Of a DNA stretch of 64,000 bases, positions 1 to 7,922 are shown one piece after another. This stretch comes from Solimonas sp. K1W22B-7 (GTDB taxonomy: Bacteria > Pseudomonadota > Gammaproteobacteria > Nevskiales > Nevskiaceae): positions 3,410,001 through 3,474,000 of the forward strand of contig NZ_CP031704.1 in the NCBI RefSeq assembly GCF_003428335.1, read 5' to 3'. A program made the translations under genes and the position numbers. Within the stretch, counting starts at the first letter, position 1, and each line of letters opens with the position of its first letter. The notes under the pieces were generated by a model. The model worked only from the letters and a program-made list of their open reading frames with translations, was not told where the DNA came from and made no database searches.

Positions 1-928
1 CGTAGCTGAGCTTGCCGCTGCCGTTCACCGTGATCGCGGCGTCGCGCACCATGGTCTCGACCAGGTCCATCGCGTCGCGGTAGTCGGCGTAGGCCTGGTA
101 GAACTCCAGCATGGTGAACTCGGGATTGTGCCGGGTGGACAGGCCCTCGTTGCGGAAATTGCGGTTGATCTCGTAGACCTTCTCGAAGCCGCCCACCACC
201 AGGCGCTTGAGATAAAGCTCCGGGGCGATGCGCAGGTACAGGTCACGGTCCAGCGCGTTGTGGTGCGTGATGAAGGGCCGCGCGGTGGCGCCGCCGGGGA
301 TCGGCTGCAGCATCGGCGTCTCGACTTCGAAGAAGCCCAGCGAGTCGAGGAAGTTGCGGATGAAGCGCACGGTCTGGCCGCGCTTTTCGAACACGCGGCG
401 GACTTCCGGGTTGACGATCAGGTCGACGTAGCGCTGGCGGTAGCGGATCTCGGTATCGGTCAGGCCCGCCCACTTGTCCGGCAGCGGCCGCACGGTCTTG
501 TTCAGCAGCTGGATGCTGCTGACGCGCAGCGACAGCTCGCCGGCCTTGGTGCGCATCAGCGTGCCGATGGCGCCGACGATGTCGCCCACGTCCCAGGTCT
601 TGAAGTCGTTGTAGGCCTCTTCGCCCAGCGCGTTCATCTGCACGAACAGCTGGATGCGGCCGGACTGGTCCTGCATCTCGACGAAGCTGACCTTGCCCTG
701 CCCGCGCTTGGCCATCAGGCGGCCGGCGACGCGGAACTCGGTGGTGTCGGTCTCCAGCGAGGCGGCGTCGCGCTCGCCGTAGCTGCCGTGCAGGAACTCC
801 GCCATGGTGTCGCGGCGGAAATCGTTGGGGTAGGCATCGCCCTGGGCGCGCAGCTTGTCCAGCTTCTCGCGCCGCGCCGCCATGACGTAGTTCTCGTCCT
901 GCGGCGGCTGCTTCTGTTCTTCGGTCAT
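1..928 (-). CDS. lysS: Lysine--tRNA ligase, class II (C-terminal part beyond window)
   Basis: Charges tRNA-Lys with lysine in the cytoplasm. About 309 N-terminal residues are visible; the rest lies left of base 1. The protein begins [20 protein letters not shown], then has an OB-fold anticodon-binding domain (about residues 55-150) and the start of the class II catalytic core. Motif 2 is plain, reading [17 protein letters not shown], and the upstream stretch [17 protein letters not shown] is typical of LysS. The ATG lies 3 bases after the prfB stop codon, so the two genes form the prfB-lysS operon known from E. coli and many relatives. No anomaly is visible in the part present. Confidence 0.97.
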   Translation of the reverse strand, partial: MTEEQKQPPQDENYVMAARREKLDKLRAQGDAYPNDFRRDTMAEFLHGSYGERDAASLETDTTEFRVAGRLMAKRGQGKVSFVEMQDQSGRIQLFVQMNALGEEAYNDFKTWDVGDIVGAIGTLMRTKAGELSLRVSSIQLLNKTVRPLPDKWAGLTDTEIRYRQRYVDLIVNPEVRRVFEKRGQTVRFIRNFLDSLGFFEVETPMLQPIPGGATARPFITHHNALDRDLYLRIAPELYLKRLVVGGFEKVYEINRNFRNEGLSTRHNPEFTMLEFYQAYADYRDAMDLVETMVRDAAITVNGSGKLSY

Positions 929-931
929 GGC

Positions 932-2027
932 TTAGAGGCCTTGCTTCAAGCTTGCTTCGATAAAGGGATCGAGGTTGCCGTCCAGCACCTTCTGCGTGTC
1001 GGCGATTTCCACGCCGGTGCGCAGGTCCTTGATGCGGGACTGGTCGAGCACGTAGGAGCGGATCTGGCTGCCCCATTCGATGTCGCTCTTGGAATCCTCG
1101 ACCTTCTGCTTCTCGGTGTTGCGCTTCTGCAACTCGGCGTCGTACAGCTTGGCCGCCAGCATCTTCATCGCGCGGTCGCGGTTGGCGTGCTGCGAGCGCT
1201 GCGTCTGGCAGGCCACGACGATGCCACTGGGGATGTGCTTGATGCGGATCGCCGACTCGGTCTTGTTGACGTGCTGGCCGCCGGCGCCCGAGGAGCGGAA
1301 GGTCGCCACTTCCAGGTCGGCCGGGTTGATGTCGATCTTGATGTTGTCGTCCACTTCCGGCGAGACGAACACGCCCGCGAAGGAGGTGTGGCGGCGGTTG
1401 CCGGAGTCGAACGGCGACTTGCGCACCAGGCGATGCACGCCGGTCTCGGTGCGCAGCCAGCCATAGGCGTAGGAGCCCTCGATGAACAGGCTGGCCGACT
1501 TGAGGCCGGCGACTTCGCCATCGGAGCGCTCCAGCAGTTCCACCTTGAAGCCCTTGCCCTCGGCCCAGCGGATGTACATGCGCAGCAGGATGTCGGCCCA
1601 GTCCTGGGCCTCGGTGCCGCCGGCACCGGCCTGCAGTTCGACGTAGGCGTTGGCGGTGTCCATTTCGCCGCTGAACATGCGGCGGAATTCCATGTCGTCG
1701 GCCAGCTTGCCGAGCTTGACCACATCGCGCTCGACCTCGGCGACCGTGGCGGCGTCGCCCTCGGCCTCGGCCATCTCCAGCAGGTCGGTGGCGTCGTTGA
1801 GGCCATTGCTGGCCCGGTCGATGGACTCGATCACGTCCTGCAGCACGGCGCGCTCGCGGCCCAGGGCCTGGGCGTACTCCGGCTTGTTCCAGACCTCCCC
1901 GCCCTCCAGCTCGGCGTTTACCTCGGCCAGGCGGTCCTTCTTGTTATCGTAGTCAAAGATAGCCCCGGAGCGCGTCGAAACGCGCTCGCAGGGCCGTGAT
2001 CTCGCTCTTGATCTGCTGGATTTCCAT
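932..2027 (-). CDS. prfB: Peptide chain release factor 2, made by programmed +1 frameshift
   Basis: RF2 ends translation at UGA and UAA. The zero frame runs 24 codons from the ATG at 2027 ([10 protein letters not shown]...LRGYL) to an in-frame TGA at 1955-1953. The +1 frame then continues with [12 protein letters not shown] to the stop at 932, giving 364 residues, the usual RF2 length. The stop-recognition tripeptide SPF falls at about residues 204-206 and the catalytic GGQ at about 249-251, matching E. coli RF2 numbering closely. An annotation that ignores the shift would lose the first 60 or so residues. It is the first gene of the prfB-lysS operon. Confidence 0.97.
1952..1967 (-). promoter_or_regulatory. 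RF2 programmed +1 frameshift site
   Basis: On the minus strand the sequence reads CGGGGCTATCTTTGAC. It has the Shine-Dalgarno-like block (CGGGG), the slippery CTT codon and the TGA followed by C, as in the classic RF2 autoregulatory site. In known cases, low RF2 slows reading of the UGA and favours the shift, so the factor controls its own level. The GG-rich block is one base shorter than the E. coli AGGGGG. Confidence 0.95.
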
Positions 2028-2221
2028 GATCAACCAGAAAAATGCTCGGCGCGGGGGCCGGAAATGAGCCGCGGATTATAGCCGCAGCGCCGCCTCCTCG
2101 GTTGTCGGCCGCCGCCGCCGCATGCTAGAAATCGCAGATGAAGACGGTCGCCATTGGCGGCTGTTATATTTGCCGAAGAAACAGGGTTCCCGTTCAGGGA
2201 AAGAATTCAAGGGGAGAAAGC

Positions 2222-3688
2222 ATGAAACGTCGGTTCGGTCTTTTCGCAATGTTGCTGGCGCTGGGCATGGTCGCGCCCGCCCAGGCCCAGGACGAGGCCG
2301 CGCCGGCCGACGCACCCGCCGCCGAGGCCGCTCCTGCGGACGCCGCTCCGGCTGACGCCGCCGCCCCCGAGGCTGCCCCGGCCGACGCTGCCGCCGAAGC
2401 CGCCCCGGTCGAGGAAGCCGCCGCGCCCGCCGAGGAAGCCCCCCCGGCCGACGACTCCGCCTCCTCCGAGTCCTCCGGCGACGAAGCCAGCGAAGACCCC
2501 GAGGCCTACGGCGCCGCCGCGCTGGCGCACCGCCGCTGGTACGTCTCGCCGATGTTCTCCTACATCTATGCCGACGACGACCGCGGCACCGACGATGGCC
2601 TGGGTGGCGTGATCTCCATCGGCAAGAAGGTGACCAACGGCATGGCGCTGGAACTGGTCGGCGTCTACGGCCAGATGGACGCCGAGTCCGGCAGCGGTTC
2701 CGCCGAGATCAAGGGTGTCGGCGCCGGTGCGCTGATCTCCTTCTTCAACAGCTGGCCGAACTTCTACACCAAGCTGAACCTGATGTACGGCGCGGTCTCC
2801 GAGCACCCGGGCCCGATCCCGGACTACAAGACCACCCTGTTCGATATCGGCCTGGGCTACCTGTTCCCGCTCAGCGAACGCTTCATCCTGCGCGCCGAGG
2901 CCCTGTACCGCGTGGACGCCCATGGCCGTGACCTGGCCGGCACCACCCCGGACAAGAACCGTGACTTCTACGACGGCGTCTTCAACGTCGGCCTGCTGAT
3001 CCCGCTGGGCCACACCGAGAAGGCCGAAGAGCCGCCGCCGGCCGTGGTCGAGCCGGTCTGCCCGCCGGCACCGGAAGGCGCCACCCTGGACGACAAGGGC
3101 TGCGCGCTCGACACCGACGGCGACGGCGTGCCCGATGGCCTCGACCAGTGCCCGGATACCCCGGCCGGCAAGGCTGTCAACGCCCAGGGCTGCACCATCG
3201 ACGGTGACGGCGACGGCGTGCCCGACGACATCGACGAGTGCCCGAACACCCCGGCCGGCGCCAAGGTCCTGGCCAATGGCTGCGCCCTGACCGGCGACTG
3301 CCGCAAGCCGCGTGCCGGCGAGCAGGTCGACGAGAACGGCTGCGCCGCCAACAAGTTCATCCTCAAGGGCGTGAAGTTCGAGTTCGACTCGGACCGCCTG
3401 ACCGAGGAAGCCAAGACCATCCTGGTGGACGTGGGCGCCACGCTGAACTCCTACCCGGAGATCAAGGTGGAGCTGGAAGGCCACACCGACAACATCGGCA
3501 CCGACAACTACAACCTCGGCCTGTCCGAGCGTCGTGCCAACTCGGTCAAGACCTTCCTGGCCGGCCAGAACGTCACCGCCGACCGCATGAAGCCGGTGGG
3601 TTACGGCGAGGCCCAGCCGATCGACACCAACGACACCGAGGCCGGCCGCGACAACAACCGCCGCGTCGAGTTGAAGGTGATTGAGTAA
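2222..3688 (+). CDS. OmpA-family outer membrane porin with TSP3 repeats
   Basis: A 488-residue protein that should link the outer membrane to peptidoglycan. It has a signal peptide (MKRRFGLFAMLLALGMVAPAQAQ), then about 65 residues rich in Ala, Pro, Glu and Asp, and an eight-strand-type beta-barrel region from about residue 95 that starts RRWYVSPMFSYIYAD. Two calcium-binding thrombospondin type 3 repeats follow (DTDGDGVPDGLDQCP and DGDGDGVPDDIDECP). The C-terminal OmpA peptidoglycan-binding domain contains GHTDNIGTDNYNLGLSERRA and ends NRRVELKVIE. The ATG at 2222 follows AAGGGGAGAAAGC, a strong ribosome-binding site; an upstream in-frame ATG at 2138 lacks one. It is probably a single-gene unit with the terminator just downstream. 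Confidence 0.93.
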   Translation: MKRRFGLFAMLLALGMVAPAQAQDEAAPADAPAAEAAPADAAPADAAAPEAAPADAAAEAAPVEEAAAPAEEAPPADDSASSESSGDEASEDPEAYGAAALAHRRWYVSPMFSYIYADDDRGTDDGLGGVISIGKKVTNGMALELVGVYGQMDAESGSGSAEIKGVGAGALISFFNSWPNFYTKLNLMYGAVSEHPGPIPDYKTTLFDIGLGYLFPLSERFILRAEALYRVDAHGRDLAGTTPDKNRDFYDGVFNVGLLIPLGHTEKAEEPPPAVVEPVCPPAPEGATLDDKGCALDTDGDGVPDGLDQCPDTPAGKAVNAQGCTIDGDGDGVPDDIDECPNTPAGAKVLANGCALTGDCRKPRAGEQVDENGCAANKFILKGVKFEFDSDRLTEEAKTILVDVGATLNSYPEIKVELEGHTDNIGTDNYNLGLSERRANSVKTFLAGQNVTADRMKPVGYGEAQPIDTNDTEAGRDNNRRVELKVIE

Positions 3689-3705
3689 AGGTTGCCGCTT
3701 TAAAG

Positions 3706-3734
3706 AAAAACCCCGCTTCGGCGGGGTTTTTCTT
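3706..3734 (+). terminator. Rho-independent terminator of the OmpA-family gene
   Basis: AAAAACCCCGC, loop TTCG, GCGGGGTTTTT: a strong GC stem with the extra-stable TTCG loop and a T-run, starting 17 bases after the stop codon. Confidence 0.93.
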
Positions 3735-3756
3735 TGGGCGGAGGCTTCTGCTTTTC

Positions 3757-3824
3757 GTGGGAGCGGCTTCAGCCGCGATCTTTGGGGTGTGACAGCAAAA
3801 AATCGCGGCTGAAGCCGCTCCCAC
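3757..3824. repeat. REP-like palindrome, copy A
   Basis: The outer arms are GTGGGAGCGGCTTCAGCCGC and its exact reverse complement, separated by a short centre with TTTGGGGTGTGACAGC. The copy at 31164-31231 has the same arms. This type of dispersed intergenic palindrome is common in Xanthomonas, Pseudomonas and relatives. No RAYT transposase is seen in the window. Confidence 0.9.
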
Positions 3825-3840
3825 AAGGACCCAAGCGGCT

Positions 3841-3918
3841 TTTGTAGGAGCGGCTGTTAGCCGCGAACGCCGGTGCTCATGGTGACCCTCGCTCGCGGCT
3901 AACAGCCGCTCCTACAAA
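3841..3918. repeat. REP-like palindrome, copy B
   Basis: The arms are TTTGTAGGAGCGGCTGTTAG and its exact complement around a centre containing ACGCCGGTGCTCATGGTGAC. It has the same general plan as copy A but a second subtype (CTGTTAGCC in place of CTTCAGCC). The interrupted copy at 5156 belongs to this subtype. Confidence 0.9.
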
Positions 3919-3927
3919 GGCACGGGC

Positions 3928-5103
3928 CTAGATCGCCTTGCCCGCCGCCACCGCCGACGCCCAGGCCCACTGGAAATTGAAGCCTCCCAGCCAGCCGGTC
4001 ACGTCCACCACCTCCCCCACGAAGTGCAGCCCCGGCACGAGCTTCGACTCCATCGTGGCGGAGGACAGCTCGCGGGTATCCACCCCGCCCAGCGTGACCT
4101 CGGCGGTGCGGTAGCCCTCCGTGCCGGAGGCCACCACCGGCCAGTCGGCCAGCTGCGCGGCCAGGTCCTTGAGCTCCTGCGGCCGGTACTGGCGCATGGG
4201 CTTGCTGGTGAACCAGGCCTCGCAGAGCCGCTGGGCGAAGCGCTTGGGCAGGGCCTCGGCCAGCACGGTGCGCAGCTCCGCCAGCGGGCGCGCCTGCTGC
4301 TGCTCCTGCAGCCAGGCCAGGCTGTCGCGGTCCGGCAGCAGGTCCAGCTGCAGGGGCTCGCCCGGCTGCCAGTAGTTGGAGATCTGCAGGATCGCCGGGC
4401 CACTGAGGCCGCGGTGGGTGACCAGCATCTGGTTGCGGAAGGCCTGGCGGCCGGCCCGGGCCTCCACCTCGAAGGACACCCCGCTCAGGTCCTGGTACTG
4501 CTCCTGCGGCCGGCCGCTGAGCGTCAGCGGCACCAGGCCGGCGCGGGTCGGCAGCACGGCATGCCCGAACTGGCGGGCCAGCTGGTAGCCGTAGCCGCTG
4601 GCACCCATGCTGGGGATCGACAGCCCCCCGGTGGCCACCACCAGGCGCTCGGCGCTGATCGTGCCCAGGGCAGTGGCCACCGCGAAGCCGCCTTCGCGCC
4701 GCGTCACCTGCCCGACCTCGCAGCCCACCTCGATGCGCACCTGGGCAGCCGCGCACTCGTCCAGCAGCATGCGCACGATCTGCTTGGAGGAATCGTCGCA
4801 GAACAGCTGGCCCAGTTCCTTCTCGTGCCAGGCGATGCCGTGGCGCTCGACCATGCCGATGAAGTCGGCCGGGGTGTAGCGTGCCAGGGCCGACTTGCAG
4901 AAATGCGGGTTGGCGGACAGGAAGTTCTGCGGGCCGGCATGCAGGTTGGTGAAGTTGCAGCGGCCGCCGCCGGACATGAGGATCTTCTTGCCGACGCGGT
5001 TGGCGTGCTCCACCAGCAGCACGCGCCGGCCGCGCTGGCCGGCGGTCAGCGCGCACATCAGGCCGGCGGCGCCGCCGCCCAGAACAATCACGTCGTAGTC
5101 CAT
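3928..5103 (-). CDS. NAD(P)/FAD-dependent oxidoreductase, BaiN/HI0933 family
   Basis: A 391-residue flavoprotein of the HI0933/YhiN/BaiN family; the substrate in this organism is unknown. The N terminus MDYDVIVLGGGAAGLMCAL is the dinucleotide-binding GxGxxG. The family signature GKKILMSGGGRCNFTN follows at about residues 38-53. A second conserved block reads VATGGLSIPSMGASGYGY, and the C terminus GGFNFQWAWASAVAAGKAI closes the FAD site. The ATG at 5103 is chosen because the family begins at the Rossmann strand; an upstream in-frame start would add 11 residues of no family character. Its 5' side faces the IS element and a REP palindrome, so its promoter must lie within about 50-110 bases. Confidence 0.93.
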   Translation of the reverse strand: MDYDVIVLGGGAAGLMCALTAGQRGRRVLLVEHANRVGKKILMSGGGRCNFTNLHAGPQNFLSANPHFCKSALARYTPADFIGMVERHGIAWHEKELGQLFCDDSSKQIVRMLLDECAAAQVRIEVGCEVGQVTRREGGFAVATALGTISAERLVVATGGLSIPSMGASGYGYQLARQFGHAVLPTRAGLVPLTLSGRPQEQYQDLSGVSFEVEARAGRQAFRNQMLVTHRGLSGPAILQISNYWQPGEPLQLDLLPDRDSLAWLQEQQQARPLAELRTVLAEALPKRFAQRLCEAWFTSKPMRQYRPQELKDLAAQLADWPVVASGTEGYRTAEVTLGGVDTRELSSATMESKLVPGLHFVGEVVDVTGWLGGFNFQWAWASAVAAGKAI

Positions 5104-5155
5104 AGGGCGCGCAGTTTCGGGCCGGAACCGGCCCACTGCAAGGATTGACGAACTC

Positions 5156-5214
5156 TGTAGGAGCGGCTGTTAGCCGCGAGCGCCGGCTCTCATGATGACC
5201 TCCGTTCGCGGCTA
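5156..5214. repeat. REP-like palindrome copy C, left part (split by IS)
   Basis: TGTAGGAGCGGCTGTTAGCC and a centre GAGCGCCGGCTCTCATGATG are followed by the start of the right arm (TTCGCGGCTA). The right arm stops at the TA dinucleotide 5213-5214, where the IS element begins, and resumes at 6315. Joined together the two parts give a normal subtype B element. Confidence 0.92.
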
Positions 5215-5229
5215 TTGATCGTCTCGTAA

Positions 5230-6263
5230 TTAATGTCCTATTAGTCTCAACGGCAAAGGACTGTGCTCGATGAAGGATCGAAGCAGATCCTGACGATGCT
5301 GGAGCCTGCGAGCGTGGTGTCGTGCGTTGAGGGTCAGCGTCTCCAGATCGTGGCATGCGAGATTGGCCAGGGGGTTGGTTTTCAGCCAGGCCCAGATGTA
5401 CTCCACGGGATTGAGTTCCGGGGCGTAGGCCGGCAGGAATTCGGTCTGCAGATTCGGGGACTGATCCAGGAATCGCCGCACGCTGCGGGCACGGTGGGTC
5501 TGGGAACGGTCCCACACCATCACCAGGCGCCCATGTTGCACATGCAGATCGCGGAGAAAGTTGCGGACCGCGATACCGTCGATGCTGGTGTCGGGATAGA
5601 GCCGGAAGTGGAGCGTTACCTGCCGGCGCGAGGGCGAGATGCACAGGGCGGCAATCACGGACACCTTGCTGTGATGCCGGCCCCGCTGCTGCAGCACCGG
5701 AGTCTGGCCGCGCAGGCTCCAGCTGCGGCGCACCAGCGGGGCCATCAGGATGCCCGACTCGTCCAGGAAGCCCAGCCAGGCCTTCAGGCGTCCGGCGTTT
5801 TTTTTACCCGCCGCCAGTCGCTGCGTACCCACTGCTGAATCGCTTCTTCATCCCGCTCCACCGCACGCCGTGTCGGCTTTTGCGGAGAAAACCCCAGGCC
5901 ATGCAGCAACCGTGCAACATGGTGGACGTGGTATTCCACTCCAAACCGCTGCTGGATTAGCTCGGCGACCCGGGGGCAGGTCCACAGGTCCGTGGCAAAC
6001 CCCGAAGCTTGCGCGCCCTTGAGCAGCAGCCGGGTCAACTGCCGCCGCGCACGCTCATCCAGTGCCGGTGGTCTGCCCGACGCTGGCTGCGCCGCGATGC
6101 CGGCCGCACCCCGTCGCTGCACCGCCGCCTTCCATCGCCGTACGCTGCGCCGGTCCACGCCCAACTGCTGCGCGACTTCTACCGGCATCAATCCTTGCGA
6201 CAGCAACTCCAGCGCTCGGCGCCGGCGTCGCTCCAACTCCTCGGGGCTGCCTGAAGGTCTCAT
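5230..6263 (-). CDS. IS630-family transposase (two frames joined by -1 frameshift)
   Basis: The first frame (6263 to about 5784, 159 residues, MRPSGSPEELERRRRRALEL) has helix-turn-helix DNA-binding domains, with SQGLMPVEVAQQLGVDRRSV and a winged-helix block. The second frame (to the stop at 5230) carries the DDE catalytic domain: FLDESG gives the first Asp, VMVWDRSQTHRA the second and YAPELNPVEYIWAWLK the Glu. The frames meet at a run of eight A on the coding strand. Slipping back one base there yields one protein of about 344 residues, the usual IS630 length. Either frame alone lacks half of the enzyme. Confidence 0.93.
5798..5805 (-). promoter_or_regulatory. A8 slippery run for -1 frameshifting in the transposase
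   Basis: Eight T on the plus strand give A8 on the transposase strand, in the context GGGTAAAAAAAACGCC. The first frame reads GTA-AAA-AAA-ACG and the second GGT-AAA-AAA-AAC, one base back. Such A runs are the standard recoding signal of many IS families. Confidence 0.85.
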
Positions 6264-6314
6264 GGCGGATTACCTCCTGCCATGAGAGTAGGACATTACT
6301 TATGAGTTAATCAA

Positions 6315-6331
6315 TAACAGCCGCTCCTACA
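6315..6331. repeat. REP-like palindrome copy C, right part
   Basis: TAACAGCCGCTCCTACA completes the right arm of the element that begins at 5156. The TA at 6315-6316 is the second copy of the target duplication. Confidence 0.9.
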
Positions 6332-6377
6332 TCAGTACTGGTGGAAACCCGGGCCCGGAACCCGGAAACTGCGCGCC

Positions 6378-7076
6378 ATGCGACTCAACAAGTACATCAG
6401 CGAGACCGGGATCAGCTCGCGGCGCGAGGCCGACAGCTGGATCGAGGCCGGGCGCGTGCAGGTCAACGGCCGGGTGGCGACCCTGGGCACCCAGGTCAAC
6501 GAGGGCGACGAGGTGACCGTGGACGGCCAACCGGTCGGCCGGCGCAGCCAGCAGCACGTCTACATCGCCCTGAACAAGCCGCCGGGCATCACCTGCACCA
6601 CCGAGCGCCATATCCCCGGCAACATCGTGGACTACATCCACCACAAGGAACGCATCTTCCCCATCGGACGCCTGGACAAGGATTCCGACGGGCTGATCCT
6701 GCTGACCAGCAACGGCGACATCGTCAACGAAATCCTGCGTTCGGAGAACAACCACGACAAGGAATACGTGGTGACGGTGGACCAGTGGGTCACGGACGAC
6801 TTCCTCGCCGACATGGCCGGAGGCGTGCCGATCCTGGACACCGTGACCAACCCCTGCCGCACCTGGCGTACCGGGCCGCGGACCTTCCACATCGTGCTGA
6901 CCCAGGGCCTCAACCGGCAGATCCGCCGCATGTGCGATCACTTCGGTTACGTGGTGCGGCGCTTGCAGCGGGTGCGCATCATCAACATCGAGCTGGGCGG
7001 CCTGCAGCCCGGCCAGTGGCGCAACCTGACGCCGGACGAGCTGCGCGGCCTGCTGCCGCAGCGCGAGCAGTGGTAA
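6378..7076 (+). CDS. rluF: 23S rRNA pseudouridine(2604) synthase RluF
   Basis: A 232-residue enzyme that should turn U2604 of 23S rRNA into pseudouridine. The N-terminal S4 RNA-binding domain (MRLNKYISETGISSRREADS) precedes the RsuA/RluB/E/F-type catalytic domain. The catalytic Asp lies in FPIGRLDKDSDGLILLTSNG at about residue 107, and GLNRQIRRMCDHFGYVVRRL is the conserved basic motif. The phrases GVPILDTVT and RLQRVRIINIELGGL fit RluF better than RluB or RluE as I recall the E. coli proteins. It is followed after 20 bases by an SDR gene on the same strand. Confidence 0.9.
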   Translation: MRLNKYISETGISSRREADSWIEAGRVQVNGRVATLGTQVNEGDEVTVDGQPVGRRSQQHVYIALNKPPGITCTTERHIPGNIVDYIHHKERIFPIGRLDKDSDGLILLTSNGDIVNEILRSENNHDKEYVVTVDQWVTDDFLADMAGGVPILDTVTNPCRTWRTGPRTFHIVLTQGLNRQIRRMCDHFGYVVRRLQRVRIINIELGGLQPGQWRNLTPDELRGLLPQREQW

Positions 7077-7096
7077 GAACCCCAAGGAGTCCCCCC

Positions 7097-7891
7097 ATGA
7101 ACGACGACCTCTCCCGCGTGGCCCTGGTGACCGGCGCCTCCGCCGGCATCGGTGCCTGCTTCGCCCGCCACCTCGCCGCCGAGGGCTACACGCTGGTACT
7201 GGTCGCACGCCGCGCCGAGCGCCTGCAGACCCTGGCCAGCGAACTGGTACAGGCCTATGGCACGCACTGCGAGATCATCGCCGCCGACCTCAACGACCCG
7301 GCGGCGCCCAAGGCGATCATGGATGCCGTGGAGGAACGTGGCCTGTCGGTGGACTTCCTGGTCAACAATGCCGGCCTGTCGGGCAAGGGCCGCTTCGCCG
7401 ATACGCCCTGGGATGCCCTGGCCGGCGAAATCCAGGTGATGGTCACCGCCGTCACCGAGCTGGCACACCGCGTGCTGCCCGGCATGCGCGAGCGCGGCTG
7501 GGGCCGCATCATCAACCTGTCCTCCATCGCCGCCTTTGCGCCACCCGGCGCCAGCCTGCTCTACACCGGCATCAAGAGCTACGTGCTGAACATGTCCGAG
7601 TCGCTGAACATGGAGCTCAAGCCCCAGGGCATCCACGTCACCGCGCTCTGCCCCGGCTTCACCCGCAGCGAGTTCCACGACGTGATGGGCACGCGCGACA
7701 CCGCCAACAAGCTGCCGGGCATCCTCTGGCAGGAGCCCGAGGCGGTGGTGCGCGAGGGCTACGCCGCGGTAATGGCGGGCCGGCCGGTCTGCGTGCCGGG
7801 CACGGTCAACAAGCTGATCGCCGCCAGCGTGCGGCCGATCCCCGAATCGCTGCGCTACCAGATCGGGCGGCTGGCCAATCCCTTCAAGTAG
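7097..7891 (+). CDS. Short-chain dehydrogenase/reductase, classical, DltE-like
   Basis: A 264-residue NAD(P)(H)-dependent oxidoreductase of unknown substrate. The cofactor motif is TGASAGIGACFARHLA near residue 15. NNAGLSG, then the catalytic Ser in INLSSIAAFAPP and YTGIKSYV (Tyr-x-x-x-Lys) complete the classical SDR set. The C-terminal text ICVTAL/CPGFTRSEFH-type block and LPGILWQEPEAVVREGYAAV resemble the YqjQ/DltE group. The start at 7097 follows CAAGGAGTCCCCCC, a good ribosome-binding site; upstream in-frame sequence overlaps rluF and is a shadow. It is probably co-transcribed with rluF. Confidence 0.9.
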   Translation: MNDDLSRVALVTGASAGIGACFARHLAAEGYTLVLVARRAERLQTLASELVQAYGTHCEIIAADLNDPAAPKAIMDAVEERGLSVDFLVNNAGLSGKGRFADTPWDALAGEIQVMVTAVTELAHRVLPGMRERGWGRIINLSSIAAFAPPGASLLYTGIKSYVLNMSESLNMELKPQGIHVTALCPGFTRSEFHDVMGTRDTANKLPGILWQEPEAVVREGYAAVMAGRPVCVPGTVNKLIAASVRPIPESLRYQIGRLANPFK

Positions 7892-7922
7892 CATGAGGGC
7901 AGGCCCCCACGGTGCCTGCCGC

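Larger units (their letters stand above)
5215..6314 (-). mobile_element. IS630-family insertion sequence, complete, 1100 bp
   Basis: It is bounded by imperfect inverted repeats of about 26 bp. The left end starts TTGATCGTCTCGTAATTAAT and the right end, read inward, TTGATTAACTCATAAGTAAT; both continue GTCCTA. It is flanked by a duplicated TA (5213-5214 and 6315-6316), the hallmark of IS630/Tc1-type insertion. It carries one transposase gene in two overlapping frames. The target is the right arm of a REP-like palindrome between two divergent genes, so no gene is broken. Intact ends and uninterrupted frames suggest a recent insertion. Confidence 0.95.

Noticed and set aside
128-1999. Long plus-strand open frame opposite lysS and prfB
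   Set aside because: It mirrors the third-position GC of two certain genes, crosses the prfB frameshift site without effect and shows no recognisable motif.
2138-2221. Upstream ATG for the OmpA-family gene
   Set aside because: The added 28 residues are not signal-peptide-like and lack a ribosome-binding site; the ATG at 2222 has both.
3757-3918. CRISPR-like repeats in the palindrome cluster
   Set aside because: Units are few, palindromic, of unequal spacing and occur singly between unrelated genes; no cas genes are in the window.
5230-6263. Two separate genes in the IS element, or a decayed transposase
   Set aside because: The two frames meet at an A8 run typical of programmed -1 shifting and together give a normal-length IS630 transposase with all DDE residues.
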